Shown here: positions 25,083 to 29,689 of the stretch, piece by piece
Numbering within the stretch: the stretch's first letter is position 1
Layout of the letters: each line of letters opens with the position of its first letter
Assembly: GCA_020431945.1 (NCBI GenBank)
Contig: JAGQHH010000004.1
Span: 1 to 29,689 of the forward strand
DNA: 29,689 bases
Reading direction: 5' to 3'
From: Cyanobacteria bacterium HKST-UBA02
Lineage (GTDB): Bacteria > Cyanobacteriota > Vampirovibrionia > Obscuribacterales > Obscuribacteraceae
Notes under the pieces: generated by a model
Database searches by the model: none
The model's input: only the letters and a program-made list of their open reading frames with translations
What the model was told of the DNA's origin: nothing
Program-made: the position numbers and the translations under genes

Positions 25083-25835
25083 ATGGGACTCGAAGCCTCG
25101 CACCTGACCAGAAGATATTACGACGCCAAACGAGGCGAATTTCTGGCCGTGGACGATCTCTCATTCTCCTGCGGGAAAGGGGAGATATTCGGTCTACTGG
25201 GTCCTAATGGAGCCGGCAAGACCACCACCTTGAGGATGCTCACGACAATCATCAAGCCCACCAGCGGCAGTGCCACCATCAACGGCTTCGATGTGCTCAA
25301 GGATCCTCTGGCGGGACGAGCGCAAATCGGCTTCGCCTCAACCGACACCGGTCTCTATGAACGCCTGACCCCGCGAGAGATACTCGACTACTTCGCCCGC
25401 CTATCCCGTTATCCGGCGGAGAAAATCGCCGGGCGGATCAAAGAGCTGTCGGCAACGCTCCAGATGGATTCTTTTCTCGATACTCGCTGCGAAAAGCTCT
25501 CCACCGGAATGAGGCAAAAGGTCTCCCTGGCCCGGGCCCTGGTGCACGACCCGCCGGTGCTCATTCTAGATGAGCCCACCACCGGTCTCGATGTCATAAC
25601 CAGCAATATGCTGCACGGCTTCATTCAGAATTGCCGCAGTCTCGATAAGTGCATCCTATTTTCGACGCACATCATGAGCGAAGCCGAAAAGCTCTGTGAT
25701 CGGATCGGAATCATCCATGGTGGCAGACTACACGCCATCGGCACCCTCGACGAGCTTCGCGACAAGACAGGAAAGCACTACCTCGAGGACATATTCCTGA
25801 GTATCGTCCAGGAGGAAGTCAGTGAGACGGTTTGA
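25083..25835 (+). CDS. ABC transporter ATP-binding protein (NatA-like)
   Basis: The 250-residue ATPase is complete: Walker A GPNGAGKT at residues 40-47, Q-loop region [15 protein letters not shown], signature LSTGM at 139-143, Walker B LILDE at 160-164, D-loop TTGLD, and the switch histidine H196 in [10 protein letters not shown]. The stretch [18 protein letters not shown] after the Q-loop is typical of NatA/CcmA-type exporter ATPases. It energises export by the two flanking permeases. The ATG follows CGGAGAAAAA. Its end overlaps the second permease by 14 nt, so synthesis of the subunits is coupled. Confidence 0.93.
   Translation: MGLEASHLTRRYYDAKRGEFLAVDDLSFSCGKGEIFGLLGPNGAGKTTTLRMLTTIIKPTSGSATINGFDVLKDPLAGRAQIGFASTDTGLYERLTPREILDYFARLSRYPAEKIAGRIKELSATLQMDSFLDTRCEKLSTGMRQKVSLARALVHDPPVLILDEPTTGLDVITSNMLHGFIQNCRSLDKCILFSTHIMSEAEKLCDRIGIIHGGRLHAIGTLDELRDKTGKHYLEDIFLSIVQEEVSETV
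25810..25815 (+). promoter_or_regulatory. Shine-Dalgarno AGGAGG for the fused permease, inside the ATPase gene
   Basis: AGGAGG lies 6 nt before the GTG at 25822, within the 3' end of the ATPase gene. It fixes the start of the overlapping permease-protease gene. Confidence 0.6.
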
Positions 25836-27807
25836 CCGAACCGAGATCGCCACTGTTTTCCGCAAAGACCTGACCGAGGTTCTGCGCGACTACCGCACGC
25901 TCCTCATCATGATCGTCTTCCCGGTGATCATCTACCCCATGAGCCTGGTCCTGCCCGTGATCATGGTGGACTATATGAAGCGGGACATGCAGCAGGACCG
26001 CAAGTCCGTGGTCCTCGAAGGGGATTATAAGAGCGCCGAGAAGTTTTTCAGAAGAGAAAAGAAAATAAAAGTGGTGAGCTTCGAGAGTCCGGAAAAGGCT
26101 CTTCGTGCCCTGGAGAGGAAAGAAGTCGATTTGATCGTCCGCTTTCCGCCGGACTTCACGAGGACGATTGCAGGAGATATGAAGGCGAAGCCCAAAGTGG
26201 TCATCGTGTTCAATCCCAAAGATCCGAAGATGGCTCTCTCCATAGCCTCGGTGCGAATGACTCTCGGAGAATTCCGCAAAAGCGTCGTGCAGGAGCGCTC
26301 GGCAAGCCTTCAATATAAGCCCCCCGAGATCTACGACATAACTGTCAAGGACGTGAAGGTCAAACAGGAAGGCACACTTCTCTCCCAGCCCATCCGTACC
26401 GTGGTACCTTTTTTCTTCTTCGCCATGATCATCCTGGCGGTGGTCTACCCGGCTATAGACATCGTCACCGGGGAGAGGGAGCGCAACAGCCTCACCCTCC
26501 TGCTGGTGTCACCGGTCTCCCGGCAGAGCATAGTGCTAGGCAAGCTCCTGGTCATATCCGCTTGCTCGTTCACCACCATGGTGCTCGGTCTCACCAGCCT
26601 TTTTCTGGTCTTGAGCTATATGTCGTCGACCCACTCGGAGATGGATTTCACTTTCTCGCCTCTGGGATTTCTATTCTGCATCCTGATTGTGACACCACTG
26701 GTGGTCTCGATGTCCGCCATGGGACTTTTGCTCGCTTCCCTGTGCAAGACTTTCCAGCAAGGTCAGGGCTATTTCACGCCTTTCCTCATCGTCGGCATTG
26801 CCAGCTCCGGTGTCTGCAGTATGCCTGATCTAAAGCTGAGCAGCGGCATCGCCTTCATCCCCATAGTCAATACCGCTCTTTGCATGAAAGAGGTCCTGAG
26901 CGGCTCTGCTGACTGGCCCTGGGTGGCGGTCACCTTCACGGTATCCATAGTCTTCGCTCTTCTAGTCTGCCGGGTAGCGACAGGGATGCTCGACCGCGAA
27001 GAGCTTCTATTCGGTCTGGAAAAGCCCAGAAAGATCAGATGGCGCGACGGCGACTTTCTCCGAGAGCTCCTTGTCCTCCTGGTCCTGATTTTCCTGCTCA
27101 TGTTCTACGGCGGTCAGAGCCTGCAACTCTGGGATATGACCTATGGCACGATTCTCACTCAGCTCCTGGTGATTGCGCTGCCGGCATATCTTTTCCTCAA
27201 GATTGTCCGGGAGCCGGTGCCCTCCACCTGGCGATTGAAACTGCCGACTCCTGCCCAGTTTGCCGGGGCCCTGCTGCTCACGCCTCTCTGTGTCCTCGCC
27301 TCAATCATCATTTTCGAGCTGCAGAGCAAGCTGGTGCCGGCCCCGGAGCTCTTCGAGACTCTTTTCAAGAAAATGATCGACCAGTCGGACAAACCGCTCT
27401 GGGTGGTCATCCTGGGTCTGGCTGCCGCTCCCGCCATATGCGAGGAGATCCTCTTCCGGGGCACTGTCCTGGGTCTGGTCCGGCGCCGGCTCGGTCCCGT
27501 GGCATCCTGCATTACAGTGGGACTGCTATTCGGTCTCTTCCACACCAGCATCTTCCGAATTTTTCCTACCGCCGCTCTGGGCACGGTCCTGTCCGCCGTG
27601 ACCCTGGCCACCGGCTCGATCTTTCCGTCCATGATCATCCACTTGCTCAACAATGCCACGGCGGTAGCGGTCACCAGAGGCGGCTCCGAAGCTCTCCTTT
27701 TGACTTACTGGCCCCTGGCGGTTCTCAGTGGAGCTGGCGGGGTGGCTCTGATCTTCGGGTCTCTTTTTAAATCTAAATTCGGCTCAATGAAGAAGAAAGA
27801 AGAGTAA
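25822..27807 (+). CDS. ABC-2 permease fused to a CPBP intramembrane metalloprotease
   Basis: The 661-residue protein has a NatB-like permease half (residues about 1-400) and a CPBP half (about 420-661). The permease half shows LLIMIVFPVIIYPMSLVLPV, a soluble domain at about 50-190, TVVPFFFFAMIILAVVYPAI, and the ABC-2 turn TGERERNSLTLLLVSPVSRQ. The protease half carries the three CPBP (type II CAAX protease) motifs: E541-E542-x3-R546 in EEILFRG, F570-x3-H574 in FGLFH, and H607-x3-N611 in HLLNN. All catalytic residues are present. Similar permease/CPBP fusions are known in other bacteria. The protease may process an exported peptide or a regulator, but no substrate gene is evident. The start is GTG with AGGAGG 6 nt upstream, overlapping the ATPase. 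Confidence 0.9.
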   Translation: MRRFDRTEIATVFRKDLTEVLRDYRTLLIMIVFPVIIYPMSLVLPVIMVDYMKRDMQQDRKSVVLEGDYKSAEKFFRREKKIKVVSFESPEKALRALERKEVDLIVRFPPDFTRTIAGDMKAKPKVVIVFNPKDPKMALSIASVRMTLGEFRKSVVQERSASLQYKPPEIYDITVKDVKVKQEGTLLSQPIRTVVPFFFFAMIILAVVYPAIDIVTGERERNSLTLLLVSPVSRQSIVLGKLLVISACSFTTMVLGLTSLFLVLSYMSSTHSEMDFTFSPLGFLFCILIVTPLVVSMSAMGLLLASLCKTFQQGQGYFTPFLIVGIASSGVCSMPDLKLSSGIAFIPIVNTALCMKEVLSGSADWPWVAVTFTVSIVFALLVCRVATGMLDREELLFGLEKPRKIRWRDGDFLRELLVLLVLIFLLMFYGGQSLQLWDMTYGTILTQLLVIALPAYLFLKIVREPVPSTWRLKLPTPAQFAGALLLTPLCVLASIIIFELQSKLVPAPELFETLFKKMIDQSDKPLWVVILGLAAAPAICEEILFRGTVLGLVRRRLGPVASCITVGLLFGLFHTSIFRIFPTAALGTVLSAVTLATGSIFPSMIIHLLNNATAVAVTRGGSEALLLTYWPLAVLSGAGGVALIFGSLFKSKFGSMKKKEE

Positions 27808-27841
27808 ATGTGGGAACATAACTCTAAGGGAGCTGGAATCA

Positions 27842-28351
27842 ATGGGAATCGAAGCCAGGGCTGACAAAGGAAAAGGAAACGCCCCGGGACCTGCTACGCA
27901 GTCCGGGTTGAATGTTTTCGATGCTTTCCACGAAGTCGACAACAATTTCGAGAATGTCGCCGAGCTCGACCTCTCGGACGATCTCCTCACCGGTCTCAGC
28001 AACGGGCCTGCAGATGCCGATCTCAAGCTGGCACGAGACCTGGCGGGATTCGGACCGCGCTCGGACAAAGATTTCAATGCCCTGGTGGACAGGGGCGACG
28101 AACAGAAAGTAGCACAGACCAACGCGGAGCAGCCTGTTGCGGAGCCCGCGGTTTTCAGCGTCAACCCGGAAAGGGACCTCCCGCAGATCGAGGTAGTTAA
28201 CAAGACTGAGACCGCCGAAATCCCAGCCGTGACCGAAGCACAGATGACAGCCTCGGTGGACAGAGCCAAGAATCTCCTTCCGGCAGGCAACCGGTCCACT
28301 TTCGAGAATCGTATGGGTATGGTCGGTGACAGGCTCAGCAGTTTGACCTGA
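27842..28351 (+). CDS. Small hydrophilic protein of unknown function
   Basis: The 169-residue acidic protein has no signal peptide, no membrane segment and no cysteine. The middle (VFDAFHEVDNNFENVAELDL, SDDLLTGL) looks helical. The rest (NAEQPVAEPAVFSVNPERD, NKTETAEIPAVTEAQM) is probably disordered. I do not recognise it. The ATG follows GGGAG by about 9-10 nt. It lies 34 nt after the fused permease and 7 nt before the next gene, so all may be on one transcript. Confidence 0.7.
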   Translation: MGIEARADKGKGNAPGPATQSGLNVFDAFHEVDNNFENVAELDLSDDLLTGLSNGPADADLKLARDLAGFGPRSDKDFNALVDRGDEQKVAQTNAEQPVAEPAVFSVNPERDLPQIEVVNKTETAEIPAVTEAQMTASVDRAKNLLPAGNRSTFENRMGMVGDRLSSLT

Positions 28352-28358
28352 AGGCAGT

Positions 28359-29618
28359 TTGAACCAGATTAACCTCGACATCAATCAGCACAGCCCCATG
28401 GACCCGGTATCATCGGTAGACAGGATCGCCCGGGCAGTGGAGCGGATTCTGACTTTCGACGGCTGGATCGGAGAGGAGAAAATCTTCGAGGGCGAAGACC
28501 TGGTCAGAATCAGCGAATCAATCGCCCGTCGAGCCGCGGAGCCAGCCAACTTCGTCAATCAGGGCTTCCACAACACCTCGGTGACCCAGTCCAAAATGCG
28601 TCAAATGCTGGAAACAGACCCGGCAGGCGTAGCCGAGACCCTGGCGGACCTGGTGACTACAGGACGAGCCCGGGTAGGCGGAGAGCTGATCGAAGTCGAG
28701 CCGGAGAGCCTCAAGCTCGATCTGGAAGCCCGGCTGGCCGGCGACGAGACGATCATAACCATGGGTCTGCGGGACGCCGCCGGACAGCTGTTCGACCTGC
28801 TTTTCACCCAGGCTGTCTGGTGCCGGCGCCGGGACCAGCGCTATGAGTATCGTTTTCACCAGGAAGAGCTGCCTGATAAAGAGACCCAGGCTACCGGCGA
28901 AAAGCTCTACCGGCTCGACAATCAGGTGGGCGGGCGCCAGGAGCCGGTCTATGAAGGACCCTGTCTGGGACCCGGAGAAGCGCTTCTTCTGAGCCAGATA
29001 ACCGACGGCGAATATAGCGGCGTAATCCTCCATACCTCCGTGGCCGGACCATATCCGGGAATCAGCAACGAAGCGGAGCTTCAGGAAGCGGTGACGAATT
29101 ACCACGCCAGGACGAAAAGACCGGCACAGGTTGTGGTTTTTGCCAACAATCTCTTCGAGGCATCCTATCCTTCCAACGGTCACGATCTCCATATGATCAC
29201 CGCCATCTGCCATGGCGAGAGCAAACAGTTCTTCTGCCAGAGCTTCTGGGGGCGCCAGATCGATGCCGGTCTGAACGGCATCGAAGCCTCGGTCCTGCTC
29301 CGCGCCATGGTCCTCCCGGACCGTATCCACGGGATTCCGCAGGCCTACGACAAGATCCCCGCCCACCAGCGGGTCATCGATCCTGCTTACCCTGTGCGCC
29401 CTGCCGACCGGGCTGAGAAAATGATCACCCTCAAGCAGACCCTCACCAATCTCTGCGACCGCCAGCTCAAGCTTCAGAACTCTCCTGAGGCCCGTCTCCG
29501 GAAGAAATACAGAGAAGATGTCCTGGAATGGGAAAGAGCCTACAAAGAGCATGTCAAACTCTTCGGCGAGTCGATTCCGTTCTCCCGACCGAGACCGGAG
29601 CCACCAGGCAATCTCTAA
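28359..29618 (+). CDS. Uncharacterised protein with possible papain-like C-terminal motifs
   Basis: The 419-residue protein has no signal peptide or membrane segment. Its middle region (residues about 140-320) contains LFDLLFTQAVWC (C155), YEGPCLGPGEALLLSQITDG (C202), RPAQVVVFANNLF, DLHMITAI (H278) and FFCQSFWGRQID (Q294, W297, G298). A histidine followed after about 16-20 residues by (N/Q)-x(1-2)-WG recalls papain- or calpain-like peptidases (HAxxVxxV...NPWG). The catalytic cysteine and Asn are not clearly placed, so this is only a suggestion. The C-terminus (residues 355-405) is a charged helix, possibly coiled coil. The start is TTG with AAGG 4 nt upstream, overlapping the previous stop; an ATG at 28399 is the alternative. 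A 379-codon antisense frame exists but is a shadow. Confidence 0.72.
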   Translation: MNQINLDINQHSPMDPVSSVDRIARAVERILTFDGWIGEEKIFEGEDLVRISESIARRAAEPANFVNQGFHNTSVTQSKMRQMLETDPAGVAETLADLVTTGRARVGGELIEVEPESLKLDLEARLAGDETIITMGLRDAAGQLFDLLFTQAVWCRRRDQRYEYRFHQEELPDKETQATGEKLYRLDNQVGGRQEPVYEGPCLGPGEALLLSQITDGEYSGVILHTSVAGPYPGISNEAELQEAVTNYHARTKRPAQVVVFANNLFEASYPSNGHDLHMITAICHGESKQFFCQSFWGRQIDAGLNGIEASVLLRAMVLPDRIHGIPQAYDKIPAHQRVIDPAYPVRPADRAEKMITLKQTLTNLCDRQLKLQNSPEARLRKKYREDVLEWERAYKEHVKLFGESIPFSRPRPEPPGNL

Positions 29619-29673
29619 CCGACAAATCTCCAGGCTAAATGCGTTAAAATATGGCACTTAACTTTCATGTCTG

Positions 29674-29689
29674 TTTTTTTTTTTTTTTT
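29674..29689. repeat. 16-T homopolymer at the right edge
   Basis: The last 16 bases are all T. The preceding 55 nt after the last stop codon contain only a 5-bp GTTAA/TTAAC inverted repeat and no GC stem, so it does not look like an intrinsic terminator. It may be a real tract or an assembly end. Confidence 0.8.

Noticed and set aside
27039..27770. 243-codon plus-strand frame within the permease-protease gene
   Set aside because: It is the +1 frame of the CPBP part, Pro/His/Arg/Gly-rich and without motifs, while the chosen frame keeps all protease residues.
28518..29657. 379-codon minus-strand frame opposite the last gene
   Set aside because: The plus frame follows the upstream gene at operon spacing and gives a normal charged protein. 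The minus translation has no recognisable motif and reads as an antisense shadow.
29619..29689. Intrinsic terminator after the last gene
   Set aside because: There is a T run but only a 5-bp AT-only inverted repeat before it, not a stable stem.

Overview
The window is GC-rich bacterial DNA with no RNA genes and no transposase-like genes. The best lineage hint is a DUF3370-type secreted protein (22448-23740), a family I know mainly from Cyanobacteria. Very large secreted or surface-type proteins and a gene style resembling the non-photosynthetic Cyanobacteriota (Melainabacteria/Obscuribacterales) fit with this. That placement is an inference from gene content only.

Region 1 (1-17910, minus strand) is one uninterrupted reading frame of at least 5970 codons that leaves the window at its left edge, so the C-terminus is missing. 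Read from its ATG it contains: a charged N-terminus without a signal peptide; a long block of Asp-Gly-rich, YD/RHS-like beta repeats; eight degenerate tandem units of about 72 residues; a helical stretch; a second YD-like block with an annexin-like helical insert; a roughly 1100-residue helical region with two further annexin-like repeats (GIGTD...ELSG and GLGTA...EMSG); a Gly/Ala-rich hydrophobic stretch; and two zincin-like motifs (HELVGH and HEMVH...EKEAY). The architecture resembles giant polymorphic-toxin or multidomain effector proteins, but I know of no described protein with this order of domains. All the long plus-strand frames in this region are codon-aligned antisense shadows.

Region 2 (17911-19365, plus) begins with a divergent promoter region. 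It is followed by two tandem, translationally coupled kynurenine-formamidase/cyclase-fold proteins that have lost the metal-binding residues of that family. They end exactly where the convergent hibernation-factor gene ends.

Region 3 (19366-23740, minus) holds a ribosome hibernation factor fused to a cold-shock domain. Next to it is an apparent four-gene unit, transcribed in the order DUF3370 secreted protein, FCP1/NIF-type HAD phosphatase, small membrane protein, lipase-maturation-factor-like membrane protein.

Region 4 (23826-29618, plus) holds a NatAB-like ABC exporter: a permease, an ATPase, and a second permease fused to a CPBP intramembrane protease. Two uncharacterised proteins follow, the last with a weak resemblance to papain-like peptidases. 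The window ends in a 16-T run with no hairpin, which looks like a contig end.
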